NCBI RefSeq assembly: GCF_000971395.1
Contig: NZ_BBME01000017.1
Span: 62,001 to 126,000 of the forward strand
Source: Demequina iriomotensis
GTDB lineage: Bacteria; Actinomycetota; Actinomycetes; Actinomycetales; Demequinaceae
Direction of reading: 5' to 3'
DNA: 64,000 nt
Shown here: positions 29,742-38,372 of the stretch, piece after piece
How the letters are laid out: each line of letters opens with the position of its first letter
Numbering within the stretch: position 1 is the stretch's first letter
The notes under the pieces: generated by a model
Seen by the model: only the letters and a program-made list of their open reading frames with translations
Told to the model about the DNA's origin: nothing
Databases searched by the model: none
Program-made: the position numbers and the translations under genes

Positions 29742-30575
29742 ATGCCTCGACCGCCCGCCCTCTCGCCCTCCCGCGCCGGCGATTTCCAGCAGTGCCCGCT
29801 GATGTTCCGGTACCGCGTCATCGACCGGCTGCCGGAACCGCCGTCGGCCGCCGCGACCCTCGGGACGCTCGTGCACTCCGTCCTCGAGGAGCTCTACGAC
29901 CTTCCCGCCGCGGACCGCACGGTCGAGGCCGCACAGGCGCGCCTCGAGCCCGCGTGGCGCAAGATGCTCGAGAAGGATCCGCGGTTGGCCGAGCTGCACG
30001 CCGACCCGTTCCTCGAGCGCGAGTGGCTCGCGGACGGCCGCGACCGCATCGCGACCTACTTCACCCTCGAGAACCCGCAGCGGCTCGAGCCGGCGGGCCG
30101 CGAGGAGTTCGTCGAGCTCCAGCTCGAGGACGGGCCCCTGCTGCGCGGGATCGTCGACCGCATCGACATCGCGCCCGACGGCGCGATCCGCATCGTCGAC
30201 TACAAGACGGGCAAGACGCCGGACCCGCGCTGGGGCGAGAAGAAGGAGCGCTTCCAGATGCGCTTCTACGCCCTGGTGATCGAGCGGCTCCGCCAGCGTC
30301 GCCCGGCCCTGCTGCAGCTGCTGTTCCTCAAGGACGGCGGCCGCCTCGAGATCCGGCCCACCGAGGGCGACCTCCAGCAGATCGAGTTCGAGATCCGCGA
30401 GATCTGGGGCGAGATCACCGCCGCGGCCGAGGCGGGCAGGTTCCGCACGCGCAAGTCGAAGCTGTGCGGCTGGTGCAGCTTCCAGGACGCCTGCCCCGAG
30501 TTCGGCGGCGCCGAGCGCCCGCTCGACCCGGACGCGGTCGAACGGGCGCTCGGGGTGCGGCCACTGACGGCGTAG
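29742..30575 (+). CDS. RecB-family PD-(D/E)XK nuclease with Fe-S cysteines
   Basis: A 277-residue stand-alone RecB-like nuclease (PDDEXK_1 type). GTLVHSVLEELYD supplies the first helix, and GIVDRID followed by IRIVDYKTGK is the D-EXK-like active site. Four cysteines, one in DFQQCP (Cys18) and three in LCGWCSFQDACPEFG near the end, match the iron-sulfur pattern of AddB/Cas4-like nucleases. No helicase domain is attached. Conserved in Actinobacteria beside the M50 protease, probably in DNA repair. It converges on the chemoreceptor gene with only 3 bp between stops. Confidence 0.9.
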   Translation: MPRPPALSPSRAGDFQQCPLMFRYRVIDRLPEPPSAAATLGTLVHSVLEELYDLPAADRTVEAAQARLEPAWRKMLEKDPRLAELHADPFLEREWLADGRDRIATYFTLENPQRLEPAGREEFVELQLEDGPLLRGIVDRIDIAPDGAIRIVDYKTGKTPDPRWGEKKERFQMRFYALVIERLRQRRPALLQLLFLKDGGRLEIRPTEGDLQQIEFEIREIWGEITAAAEAGRFRTRKSKLCGWCSFQDACPEFGGAERPLDPDAVERALGVRPLTA

Positions 30576-30578
30576 GCG

Positions 30579-32159
30579 CTACGCCTCGACGCCCGCGACC
30601 GCGGAGCTCAGCCGGCGCGAGGTGGACGCGAGGGCCTCGGCGGCCGCGTTGACCTCGAGCAGGCCGGCCGTGGTGCGCACGGTGGTCTCGTTGACGGACT
30701 CGAGCGCCGAAGCGATCTCGCGGCTGCTGCCGGCAACGCGCTCGGCACTCGCCGCCATCTCCGCGGTGGTGGCCGTCTGCTCCTCGACGGCCCCCGCGAT
30801 GGTGGCCTGGTAGTCGGAGATCTGCCGGATGATCTCGCCGATCCGGGTGATCTCGTCCGACGCACGCTCGACGGTCGCCTGGATGCCCTGGACGCGCTCC
30901 GAGATGCCGCCGGTCGCGCGCGCGGTCTCCTGTGCGAGGTCCTTGACCTCGCCCGCCACGACGGCGAACCCTGCGCCGGCCTCACCTGCGCGGGCCGCCT
31001 CGATGGTCGCGTTGAGCGCGAGCAGGTTGGTCTGCTCGGCGATCTGGGTGATCACCTTGACCACCGAGCCGATCTCCTCGCTCGAGGTGCCGAGCTCGAT
31101 GACGGTCCTGCTCGTGGCCTCCGACACCGCGACGGCCTCGTGCGCCATCTGCGCGACGCGCTGCGCGTTCTCCGCGATCTCGGCGATCGAGCTGCCCATC
31201 TGACCGGTGGCCGACGCGATGGTGTCGATCCCGGTGCTCACCTCGTGGGCGGCCCCGGACACCTCGGCCGTGCGATCGGTCGCACCGTGCGAGTCCCGCG
31301 ACATGCCCTCGGAGGTGGCGGCCAGCGAGCTCGCGGCCTCGTCGAGCTCCGCGACGGCGGAGCGCACGCCCGCAGCCATCGCCGAGGCACGGTCCAGAGT
31401 ACCGTTGAGCGCGACCGCGAGGCGCTCGAGCTCGGTGGCGCCCCGGCCCGTGTCGAGGCGTGTGTCGAGGTCGCCCGAGGCGAGCGCGGACGTCGCGGAG
31501 CCGATCGCCCGCACGATGGACCGTCCCACGAGCCATGCGAGGCCCGCGACCACGAGGAGGATCGCCAGGCCCCAGGCGGCGAGACGCGTGGCCTCCGCGA
31601 TCGCGGCGGACTCGACGTCGTCGACGTAGATGCCGGAACCGACCACCCAGCCCCACTCCGGCACGCCCGCGACGTACGAGACCTTGGGCGCGGGGTCCTC
31701 CTGGCCCGGCTTGGGCCAGTTGTAGTCGACGAAGCCGGCGCCGTCCGCCTGCACCAGGTCGACGAACTCGACGAAGATCGCCGTGCCGTCCGTGTCGGTG
31801 ATGCCGCTCACGTCCGTGCCGTCGAGCTCGGGCTTGACGGGGTGCATGATCATCGTCGGGGTCTCGTCGTTGATCCAGAAGTAGTCGTCCTCGGAGTACC
31901 TCAGGTCGCGCAGCTTGGCCGCGGCGAGCTCCTGCGCCTTCTCGCGAGGCAGGTTCCCCGCCTGCTCCTCCCCCACGTAGGAGTCGACGATCTGCACGGC
32001 GAGCTCGACCACCTGCTGGGTCGCGTCCTGGCGCTCGCTGAGCATGCGGTTCTCGATCGTCACCGAGCCGAGCGTGATCAGCATGACCATGCCGACCGCG
32101 ATCATCGCGACGATCGCGAGGATCCTCGCTTGGATGGAGAGGCCCTTGATGAGCGCCAT
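30579..32159 (-). CDS. Methyl-accepting chemotaxis protein with periplasmic Cache domain
   Basis: A 526-residue chemoreceptor: membrane helix at about 10-35, an extracellular single-Cache domain at about 40-190 ([33 protein letters not shown]), a second membrane helix, HAMP, then the coiled signalling domain with the hairpin tip [21 protein letters not shown], which binds CheA/CheW. The DYFW and HP motifs are typical of Cache domains for small acids. The ATG at 32159 has GGAAGGA upstream. The gene implies motility; no other chemotaxis gene is in the window. A palindrome and a hairpin lie in the leader. Confidence 0.95.
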   Translation of the reverse strand: MALIKGLSIQARILAIVAMIAVGMVMLITLGSVTIENRMLSERQDATQQVVELAVQIVDSYVGEEQAGNLPREKAQELAAAKLRDLRYSEDDYFWINDETPTMIMHPVKPELDGTDVSGITDTDGTAIFVEFVDLVQADGAGFVDYNWPKPGQEDPAPKVSYVAGVPEWGWVVGSGIYVDDVESAAIAEATRLAAWGLAILLVVAGLAWLVGRSIVRAIGSATSALASGDLDTRLDTGRGATELERLAVALNGTLDRASAMAAGVRSAVAELDEAASSLAATSEGMSRDSHGATDRTAEVSGAAHEVSTGIDTIASATGQMGSSIAEIAENAQRVAQMAHEAVAVSEATSRTVIELGTSSEEIGSVVKVITQIAEQTNLLALNATIEAARAGEAGAGFAVVAGEVKDLAQETARATGGISERVQGIQATVERASDEITRIGEIIRQISDYQATIAGAVEEQTATTAEMAASAERVAGSSREIASALESVNETTVRTTAGLLEVNAAAEALASTSRRLSSAVAGVEA

Positions 32160-32177
32160 TGCCGTGGTTCCTTCCCT

Positions 32178-32191
32178 CAACGTGAACGTTG
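32178..32191 (-). promoter_or_regulatory. Palindrome in the chemoreceptor leader
   Basis: CAACGT-GA-ACGTTG, a perfect 6-bp inverted repeat with a 2-nt spacer, sits just upstream of the ribosome site, suitable for a repressor or RNA hairpin control. Confidence 0.35.
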
Positions 32192-32231
32192 CGGACCCCA
32201 TCGGCAGGCGCCCCGCACGTGTGAGGAGGGA

Positions 32232-32249
32232 CCGGGACCTTGGTCCCGG
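32232..32249 (-). terminator. Hairpin between the HAD gene and the chemoreceptor gene
   Basis: CCGGGACC and GGTCCCGG form an 8-bp inverted repeat separated by TT (effective loop of 4 or more), 7 bp past the HAD stop. It may terminate the HAD transcript or be part of the chemoreceptor leader. Confidence 0.45.
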
Positions 32250-32255
32250 GTGGGC

Positions 32256-32945
32256 TCAGGCGGTCGCGCCGAACTCGTCGATCACGTGACCGTCGACCAA
32301 CCGGCCGAGCGTCTCGACGTCGAGGCCGGCGAGCGACGAGACTCGCGACAGCCCGGGCCGCTTCTCGACCGGGATGAGCCGGCGCACGCCGATGGTGGCG
32401 GCGCCCGCGGCGTGCGCCGAGCCGATTCCCGCGGGCGAGTCCTCGATCGCGACGCACCGGGTGATGTCGACGCCCAGGCGGTCGGCCGCGGTGAGGTACG
32501 GCTCGGGATGAGGCTTGCCGTGCGTGACCTGGTCCCCCGTCACCACCACCGCGAAGGCGTCCGGGGCGCGCGACACGAAGGCGTCGGCCAGCATCGAGTA
32601 GGACATCGTCACCAGGGCGCACGGGATGCCCGCGGTCACCACGGCGTCCAGGAGGGCCCGCGCATCGTCCATCCACGGGGTGCGCTCGCGCACCTGCGCC
32701 GTGACGCGCCCCAGGAGGTACGTGATGACCTCGTCGGGCTCGAGGTCCACGCCGCGCTCGATGAGCAGCTGCGCCGAGACGAGCAGCGGGTTGCCCACGA
32801 GTTGGAGCCCGTCCTCGTGGGTCCAGCCGACGCCGAAGCTGCGGCACAGCTCGGTCTCCGCCGCGATCCAGTAGGGCTCGGAGTCGATGAGCGTGCCATC
32901 CATGTCCCACAGCACGGCGTCCGGGAGAGTCGCCTTCTCATTCAT
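32256..32945 (-). CDS. HAD-superfamily sugar-phosphatase-like hydrolase
   Basis: A 229-residue HAD phosphatase of the beta-phosphoglucomutase-like group. Motif I VLWDMDGTLIDSEPYW carries the nucleophilic Asp, motif II is VTMSYS, the lysine is in THGKPHPEPY and the last acidic motif in AIEDSPAGIGSA. The helical cap is inserted after motif I. Likely removes phosphate from a small sugar phosphate; the exact substrate cannot be read. Its -10 (TAGACT, 32954-32959) overlaps that of the divergent PAC2 gene. Confidence 0.9.
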   Translation of the reverse strand: MNEKATLPDAVLWDMDGTLIDSEPYWIAAETELCRSFGVGWTHEDGLQLVGNPLLVSAQLLIERGVDLEPDEVITYLLGRVTAQVRERTPWMDDARALLDAVVTAGIPCALVTMSYSMLADAFVSRAPDAFAVVVTGDQVTHGKPHPEPYLTAADRLGVDITRCVAIEDSPAGIGSAHAAGAATIGVRRLIPVEKRPGLSRVSSLAGLDVETLGRLVDGHVIDEFGATA

Positions 32946-32953
32946 ATGGGCCG

Positions 32954-32963
32954 AGTCTAGGCT
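32954..32963. promoter_or_regulatory. Overlapping divergent leaderless -10 elements
   Basis: On the minus strand TAGACT (32959-32954) lies 8 nt before the HAD ATG; on the plus strand TAGGCT (32958-32963) lies 6 nt before the PAC2 ATG. The two hexamers share two bases, so the polymerases should compete. Confidence 0.5.
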
Positions 32964-32969
32964 GGCCGG

Positions 32970-33836
32970 ATGACGCACGAGAGCGATCCCGCCGCCCTGG
33001 CCGCCGACCAGTCCGTGATGATCGCGGCGTTCGAGGGCTGGAACGATGCCGGCTCCGCGGCCTCCTCCGCGCTCGACCACCTCGCGCGGATGTGGAAGGC
33101 GCGGGAGTATGCGACGCTCGACCCCGAGGAGTACCACGACTTCCAGGTGAGCCGCCCGACCATCCAGTCGGTGGGCGGCGGCGACCGCGTGATCTCGTGG
33201 CCGGGCACCGTGGTGTCGACCGCCACGGGACCGTGGGTGGGCGACCGCGAGATCGCGCTGGTGCGGGGCATCGAGCCCTCGATGCGGTGGCGGAGGTTCT
33301 GCCGCGAGATCCTCGACTACGCCGAGGACCTCGACGTGCACACGCTCATCACGTGCGGGGCGCTGCTCGTCGATGCGCCGCACACGCGCCCGCTGCCCAC
33401 GTTCGTCACCACGGAGGACGACCGCGCGGGCAAGGCGTTCGACCTCGAGCGCTCGGACTACGAGGGCCCGATCGGCGTGCTCGGCGTGCTGGGCCATGAG
33501 GCCGCGCTGCGCGGGATCACCGTCGTGTCGGTGTGGGTGGGCGTGCCCCACTACATCGCGCACCCGCCGAGCCCCAAGGCGACCATCGCGATCCTGTCCC
33601 AGCTCGAGCGGTTCCTGGGCGAGCCCATCGACCTCGACGATCTTCCGGAGGAGCTCGAGGCGTGGCAGCACGGCGCCGACGAGCTGACGGAGGAGGACGA
33701 GGAGATCGCCGCGCACGTCGAGCAGCTCGAGTCCGTCATGGACGAGACGAGCCTGCCCGAGGCCTCGGGCGACGCGATCGCCGCGGAGTTCGAGAAGTTC
33801 CTGCGCCGCCGCGATCTGGGCAACGGCAAGGCGTAG
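32970..33836 (+). CDS. PAC2-family protein
   Basis: A 288-residue protein of the PAC2 (proteasome assembly chaperone 2) superfamily: MIAAFEGWNDAGSAASSAL at the N-terminus, the middle GVLGVLGHEAALRGITVVSVWVGVPHYI, and an acidic C-terminal helix. Bacterial members are widespread in Actinobacteria, including species without a proteasome, and their role is unknown. The start 6 nt after TAGGCT fits a leaderless mRNA. It ends at a two-way hairpin shared with uppP. Confidence 0.9.
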   Translation: MTHESDPAALAADQSVMIAAFEGWNDAGSAASSALDHLARMWKAREYATLDPEEYHDFQVSRPTIQSVGGGDRVISWPGTVVSTATGPWVGDREIALVRGIEPSMRWRRFCREILDYAEDLDVHTLITCGALLVDAPHTRPLPTFVTTEDDRAGKAFDLERSDYEGPIGVLGVLGHEAALRGITVVSVWVGVPHYIAHPPSPKATIAILSQLERFLGEPIDLDDLPEELEAWQHGADELTEEDEEIAAHVEQLESVMDETSLPEASGDAIAAEFEKFLRRRDLGNGKA

Positions 33837-33844
33837 CCGCCTGC

Positions 33845-33874
33845 CGCATCGTCCGGTCGGGCCGGGACGATGCG
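33845..33874. terminator. Two-way terminator built from an inverted pair of the 9-mer
   Basis: CGCATCGTCC (33845-33854) pairs perfectly with GGACGATGCG (33865-33874) around a 10-nt GC-rich loop, exactly between the convergent stops of the PAC2 gene and uppP. Confidence 0.7.
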
Positions 33875-33878
33875 CGGG

Positions 33879-34742
33879 TCAGGTCGCGCTGATGGCCCCC
33901 GCCGCGAGCAGGCCCACGATCACGCCGGAGAAGGCGAAGCGGTAGATCACGAACGGCGTGTAGCTGTGGTGCGAGATCAGGCGCAGGAACCACACGATCA
34001 CCGCGTAGCCGACGCCGAAGGCGACCACGGTCGCGATCGCGGTGTTGATCAGGCCCGCAGCGCCGGGCTCGTTGAGCGTGTCCCACTCGGTGAGGAGCTC
34101 GAAGACGCCGGAGCCGAGGACCGCGGGGATCGCGAGCAGGAACGACACGCGCGCCGCCGCCTCGCGCGTCATGCCCAGCAGCAGACCCATCGAGATGGTG
34201 CCGCCCGAGCGCGAGACGCCGGGGATGAGCGCCATGGCCTGCGCGAAGCCGAGCAGGATGCCGTCCTTGATGGTGAGGTCCTCGAGGTTGCGCCGCTTGG
34301 AGCCGATGCGGTCCGCGAACCACAGCACGGCCGCGAAGGCCGCGAGCACGAACGCCGTGATGTAGAGGTTGCGCAGGCTCGTCTCGATGACGTCCTTGAA
34401 CAGCACGCCCAGGATCACGATGGGGAACGAGCCGAGGATCACGTACCAGCCCATGCGCGCATCGTGATCGGGCGCCAGGATGGTGCGCTGCTTCCAGCCC
34501 GCTGCCGTCGAGTCGAGCAGCGCGCGGAACCACGCCGCGATGATGCGGGTGATGTCCTTCCAGAAGTAGACGAGCACGGCGGCCTCGGTGCCGATCTGGA
34601 TGATCGCGGTGAACGCGGCTCCCGGGTCCTCGCCGTGAGGGAGCAGCGCGCCGATGACGCGGATGTGCGCGCTCGAGGAGATCGGCAGGAACTCCGTGAG
34701 ACCCTGCACCAGCCCGAGGATGACCGCTTCCCACCAACCCAT
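33879..34742 (-). CDS. uppP: Undecaprenyl-diphosphatase UppP
   Basis: Recycles undecaprenyl pyrophosphate to the phosphate carrier for cell-wall synthesis. The 287-residue membrane protein has about eight helices, the first signature LGLVQGLTEFLPISSSAH and the second ALIPGVSRSGGTISMGLLLG containing the catalytic Ser/Arg. The ATG at 34742 stands 7 nt after TAGTGT, a leaderless arrangement. Confidence 0.96.
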   Translation of the reverse strand: MGWWEAVILGLVQGLTEFLPISSSAHIRVIGALLPHGEDPGAAFTAIIQIGTEAAVLVYFWKDITRIIAAWFRALLDSTAAGWKQRTILAPDHDARMGWYVILGSFPIVILGVLFKDVIETSLRNLYITAFVLAAFAAVLWFADRIGSKRRNLEDLTIKDGILLGFAQAMALIPGVSRSGGTISMGLLLGMTREAAARVSFLLAIPAVLGSGVFELLTEWDTLNEPGAAGLINTAIATVVAFGVGYAVIVWFLRLISHHSYTPFVIYRFAFSGVIVGLLAAGAISAT

Positions 34743-34749
34743 GGCGGCA

Positions 34750-34755
34750 ACACTA
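34750..34755 (-). promoter_or_regulatory. Leaderless -10 element of uppP
   Basis: TAGTGT, 7 nt before the ATG, in the 66-bp divergent region shared with the aldo/keto reductase gene. Confidence 0.45.
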
Positions 34756-34796
34756 GCGCCCGCGCGTCGCGCCCCGGTCTGGCGGCGCACCTTCGA

Positions 34797-34802
34797 TAGC
34801 GT
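34797..34802 (+). promoter_or_regulatory. Leaderless -10 element of the aldo/keto reductase gene
   Basis: TAGCGT, 6 nt before the ATG, without a ribosome site. Confidence 0.45.
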
Positions 34803-34808
34803 CTCCCC

Positions 34809-35771
34809 ATGCAGCGCGCTCGGTTCGGCACCACGGGTCTTGAGGTGTCCCGCGTCGCGCTCGGCACCATGACGTGGAGCCGCGACACCGACGCGGAGCA
34901 GGCCGGCGGCCAGCTCGACGCCTTCCTCGACGCGGGCGGCACGCTGCTCGACACGGCCGCGTCGTACGCGGACGGCGGCTCCGAGTCGCTCATCGGTCGG
35001 CTGCTCGGCGGCTCGGTGTCGCGCGCGGACGTGCAGATCTGCACCAAGGCGGGCATCCGCCGCACCGCCTTGGGCGGCGTCGTCGACGCCTCGCGCGACA
35101 CGATGCTCGACACCCTCGACGCCTCGCTGCGGCGGCTCGGCACGGACCACGTCGACCTATGGCTCGTGCACCAGCACGATGCGGCGACGCCCCTGGACGA
35201 GACCCTCCACGCGCTCGAGATCGCGGTCAACAGCGGCCGCGCGCGCTACGTCGGCGTCTCGAACTTCCCCGGCTGGGCGACCGCGCGCATCGCGACGCTG
35301 GCCGACCGCCGGCCGTCGCTCGCGGCCACGCAGGTCGAGTACTCCCTGCTCCAGCGCGGCATCGAGCGCGAGGTCGCTCCGGCGGCCGCCGCGCTCGGGC
35401 TCGGCGTGATGGCCTGGTCGCCCCTGGGACGCGGCGTGCTCACGGGCAAGTACCGCACCGCGATCCCGGCGGACTCGCGCGCGGCCTCCGAGCACCTGTC
35501 GGGATTCGTCGAGCCCTACCTCGACGAGCGGGCCGGCGCGATCGTCGAGGCGCTGGCGATCGCCTCCGAGGGGCTCGGCGTCACGGCGCAGGAGACCGCC
35601 CTCGCGTGGGTCCTGGCCCAGCCGTTCATCGCGACCGCGGTCGTGGGGGCCCGCACCGCGGAGCAGCTCCACGCGTCGCTCGCGGCCGCCTCGCTCACGC
35701 TGCCACCCGCCATCGTCGACGCGCTCGACGAGGTCTCCGCCATCGAGCTCGGATACCCGGAGCGCCGATGA
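34809..35771 (+). CDS. Aldo/keto reductase
   Basis: NADPH-dependent reductase barrel of 320 residues. The catalytic tetrad is visible: Asp and Tyr in LLDTAASYADGGSESLIG, Lys in QICTKAG and His in VDLWLVHQHD. The cofactor region is seen in YVGVSNFPGW, MAWSPLGRGVLTGKY and VVGARTAEQL. It resembles the potassium-channel beta-subunit/YajO-like group that reduces aldehydes. Substrate not predictable. Confidence 0.93.
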   Translation: MQRARFGTTGLEVSRVALGTMTWSRDTDAEQAGGQLDAFLDAGGTLLDTAASYADGGSESLIGRLLGGSVSRADVQICTKAGIRRTALGGVVDASRDTMLDTLDASLRRLGTDHVDLWLVHQHDAATPLDETLHALEIAVNSGRARYVGVSNFPGWATARIATLADRRPSLAATQVEYSLLQRGIEREVAPAAAALGLGVMAWSPLGRGVLTGKYRTAIPADSRAASEHLSGFVEPYLDERAGAIVEALAIASEGLGVTAQETALAWVLAQPFIATAVVGARTAEQLHASLAAASLTLPPAIVDALDEVSAIELGYPERR

Positions 35772-35838
35772 TCACGGCGCGCACGGGCCTCGTCGAGACC
35801 GGACCGTGCGCGCGCCGCGCGATCGTGCGCGGGGACCG

Positions 35839-36144
35839 TCAGCGGAGCTGGAAGTCGTCGAGGTCGTCGTCCAGCACGTCCTCGTCCTCGCCCGCGTGGG
35901 CGTCCAGCGCATCGTCCTCGTCGTCGTCCGGCTCCTCGAGCTCGACGTCGTCGAGCAGCATCGGGAGCGTCTCGCCGTACTCCACGTCGAGGACGGCCTC
36001 GTACCGGTCGAACGCGTCCGCGAGCGCGTCGTACGCGTCGTCGACCGAGGCGTCCTCGTCGCCGCGACGCGCCAGGATCGCGGCGAGGTGCTCCTCGTAT
36101 GCCGCGACCAACAGCCTCAGCGCCTCATGCGCGTTCGAGTCCAT
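35839..36144 (-). CDS. Small acidic protein of unknown function
   Basis: A 101-residue protein. The first 60 residues look helical (HEALRLLVAAYEEHLAAILARRG); the last 40 are almost all Asp/Glu. The family was not recognised with confidence, but short acidic proteins of this kind are common in Micrococcales. The ATG at 36144 follows TAACGT by 7 nt, favouring it over the in-frame start at 36195. A 9-mer copy (35909-35917) encodes Asp-Asp-Ala. Confidence 0.75.
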   Translation of the reverse strand: MDSNAHEALRLLVAAYEEHLAAILARRGDEDASVDDAYDALADAFDRYEAVLDVEYGETLPMLLDDVELEEPDDDEDDALDAHAGEDEDVLDDDLDDFQLR

Positions 36145-36151
36145 GGCTATG

Positions 36152-36157
36152 ACGTTA
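36152..36157 (-). promoter_or_regulatory. Leaderless -10 element of the acidic protein gene
   Basis: TAACGT, 7 nt before the ATG at 36144. Confidence 0.4.
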
Positions 36158-36186
36158 CCTGCGGAGCAGGTTGAATGGGAGGCGAG

Positions 36187-36444
36187 ATGAACCACGACTC
36201 ACACCGCACCGCCCACATCGTCACTCCGACGCGCCGCGTGCCGTCGGCGGACAGCCGCTACGACTGGCGCGTGGTCGACATCCCGGTGGAGATCACCCGC
36301 GCGGAGCAACGGGCGCTGCTCACCGAGCAGGCCGAGTACGGCCGGTGGGAGCTCATCCGCTCGCAACGGTTCGTGGGCGGGGCAAGACGCGTGTGGCTGC
36401 GCCGCCGCGTGATGAACGTGCGCCGCACCGACGACGCGGCCTGA
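36187..36444 (+). CDS. DUF5703-family protein
   Basis: An 85-residue protein with the core YDWRVVDIPVEITRAEQRAL, LLTEQAEYGRWELIRSQ and RRVWLRRRVM, matching the actinobacterial DUF5703 family, a basic single-domain protein of unknown role. The start at 36187 has GGGAGG four nt upstream; the ATG at 36175 overlaps that site. It ends one base before the hairpin at 36445. Confidence 0.82.
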   Translation: MNHDSHRTAHIVTPTRRVPSADSRYDWRVVDIPVEITRAEQRALLTEQAEYGRWELIRSQRFVGGARRVWLRRRVMNVRRTDDAA

Positions 36445-36472
36445 GCATCGTCCTCCCGCGGCGGGACGATGC
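36445..36472. terminator. Two-way terminator from an inverted 9-mer pair
   Basis: GCATCGTCC (36445-36453) and GGACGATGC (36464-36472) form a perfect 9-bp stem with a 10-nt loop, between the convergent DUF5703 and GNAT genes. Confidence 0.7.
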
Positions 36473-36477
36473 GCGGG

Positions 36478-37068
36478 TCAGACGGGCGGGGCCAGGGTCG
36501 CCCAGCGCTCGTCGACGCGGTATCCGATGCGCGCGTTCGCGGCGAGGATCGCTGCGTTCTCCGCAGCACCTCCGGTGCGGAAGGTCGCCACGCCGTCGTG
36601 CGTGAGCGCGAGCACCGATGCGGCCTTGACCGCCGCACCTAGCCCCCTCCCCCGATGCGCGCGGGCGACCACGGTGAAGTCGGTCTCCGCGCGCGACCCG
36701 TCGACGTCCACATAGGTGAGCGCGACCAACCGGTCCGCGGGGTCGATCACCCCCCATGCCCGTCGCGCCGCGCTGATCCCTGCGGCCTCGCGGGTCAGCG
36801 GCACGTGCCGGGTGGCGACGCCTCCCGGGTAGTCCTCGCGGGTCGCCGCATCGAGCGCGAGGACCGCGTCGACGTCGCCGGGGCCGAGCTCACGCAGGTC
36901 GCCCAGGCCGCGCGCACCACCAGCCAGCACCCTCAACGCATCGAGGTCCACCCGACCGGCATCGAGCCGCGCGCCCCACGAGCGTGCCACCACCGTCCAA
37001 CCGTCGGCGAGGCGGTCCGCCACCCGCGCATCGTCCTCCCGCGCGACCAGGACGTCAGCAGTCCGCAA
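36478..37068 (-). CDS. GNAT-family N-acetyltransferase
   Basis: A 196-residue acetyltransferase. The acetyl-CoA loop is FTVVARAHRGRGLGAAVKAA and the C-terminal GGAAENAAILAANARIGYRV is typical of the fold. The N-terminal half (VAREDDARVADRL...) looks like a decayed first GNAT half, as in tandem GNAT proteins. It starts with TTG inside the last 14 nt of the M20 peptidase gene, so it is co-translated with it. Acceptor substrate unknown. Confidence 0.85.
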   Translation of the reverse strand: MRTADVLVAREDDARVADRLADGWTVVARSWGARLDAGRVDLDALRVLAGGARGLGDLRELGPGDVDAVLALDAATREDYPGGVATRHVPLTREAAGISAARRAWGVIDPADRLVALTYVDVDGSRAETDFTVVARAHRGRGLGAAVKAASVLALTHDGVATFRTGGAAENAAILAANARIGYRVDERWATLAPPV

Positions 37069-38353
37069 GGAACCTCACCATCACGTCGGTGCCGAACTCG
37101 AGCGAGTCGATCGGCACGCGCTCGTCGATCCCGTGGAACAGCCCGGGGAAGTCGAGCTCGGGGGGCAGACGCAGCGGCGCGAAGCCGTAGCCCGCGATGC
37201 CCAGCTGCGCGAGGTGCTTGTTGTCCGTGCCGCCCATCATCGTGTACGGGAGCACGATCGCGTCCGGGTCGTCGAACGTCACGGCCTCGATGGCCTTGTG
37301 CACCAGCGGCACGTCGAAGGGCAGCTCGATCGACGGCTCGGTGATGTACTGCTCGACCTTGACGTGCGTGCCCGCGAGCTCCTCGATGGTGCGCAGCACC
37401 TGCTCCTGCTGGCCGTGGAGGAAGCGCGAGTCGACGAAGCCGCCGGCCGTGTCCGGGATGACGTTGACCTTGTAGCCGGCGTCCATCATCGTCGGGTTCG
37501 AGGTGTTGCGCAGCGACGCCTCGACCATCCTGCCCACGGCGCCCAGGCCCGCCACCAGCGCGTCGACCGTCGCCGGATCGTCGGCGTAGTCGATCCCCAG
37601 CAGGTCGGCGGTGCCCCGCAGGAGGTGCTCCGAGGTGGGCGAGATCTCCATGGGCCACTCGTACGCGCCGATGCGGGCCATGGCGCCGCCGAGGTGGGCG
37701 ACCGCGTTGTCGTGGTGCACCAGCGATCCATGACCCTGGACGCCGGAGGCCGCGAGGCGCAGCCACTGCATGCCCTTCTCCCCCGTCTGGAACAGGTACA
37801 CGCGCCGCCCGGCGACCTGGATCGAGAAGCCGCCGACCTCGGAGACCGCCTCGGTGGCGCCGCGGAAGTCGTCGGGGTGATTCTCGACCATCCACTTGGC
37901 GCCGCGATGGCCACCGTGCTCCTCGTCGGCGAAGAACGCGAGGACGACGTCGCGGGCAGGCTTCACGCCGGCCGCGACCATGCGTCCGACCGCCGCCAGG
38001 TACATCGCGTCGACGCCCTTCATGTCGACGGCGCCGCGCCCCCAGATCATGCCCTCCTTGACCTCGGCGCCGAACGGGTCGACCGTCCAGTCCTCCGGGA
38101 AGGCGGGCACCACATCGAGGTGGCCGTGCAGCACGAGCGGCGGACGGGTGCGGTCCGCGCCCTCCCACAGCGCGGTGAGCGAGGCGCGCCCGGGCTCGGA
38201 CTCGCGGATCACCGGCTCCAGCCCCAGGCCGCTGAGGTACGTCGCGACGTACTCCGCTGCGGCGCGCTCGCCGGGGCCCTCCGCGTCGCCGTAGTTCGAG
38301 GTGTCGATGCGCATGAGGTCTCGCGCGAGGCGGACCACGTCGGACTCGGTCAT
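37055..38353 (-). CDS. M20-family metallopeptidase
   Basis: Zinc-dependent peptidase/deacylase of 432 residues. Metal ligands are in VLHGHLDVVPAFP, WGRGAVDMKG, FFADEEHGG (catalytic and ligand Glu) and GGTDNKHLAQLG. A dimerisation domain is inserted at about 195-330. Close relatives are aminoacyl- or dipeptidases of the ArgE/DapE type; a specific substrate cannot be assigned. -10 TAGCCT lies 7 nt before the ATG. Confidence 0.93.
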   Translation of the reverse strand: MTESDVVRLARDLMRIDTSNYGDAEGPGERAAAEYVATYLSGLGLEPVIRESEPGRASLTALWEGADRTRPPLVLHGHLDVVPAFPEDWTVDPFGAEVKEGMIWGRGAVDMKGVDAMYLAAVGRMVAAGVKPARDVVLAFFADEEHGGHRGAKWMVENHPDDFRGATEAVSEVGGFSIQVAGRRVYLFQTGEKGMQWLRLAASGVQGHGSLVHHDNAVAHLGGAMARIGAYEWPMEISPTSEHLLRGTADLLGIDYADDPATVDALVAGLGAVGRMVEASLRNTSNPTMMDAGYKVNVIPDTAGGFVDSRFLHGQQEQVLRTIEELAGTHVKVEQYITEPSIELPFDVPLVHKAIEAVTFDDPDAIVLPYTMMGGTDNKHLAQLGIAGYGFAPLRLPPELDFPGLFHGIDERVPIDSLEFGTDVMVRFLADC

Positions 38354-38360
38354 GCGGACC

Positions 38361-38366
38361 AGGCTA
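38361..38366 (-). promoter_or_regulatory. Leaderless -10 element of the M20 peptidase gene
   Basis: TAGCCT, 7 nt before the ATG at 38353, between the M20 gene and the upstream DUF2142 gene. Confidence 0.45.
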
Positions 38367-38372
38367 GCGGCC

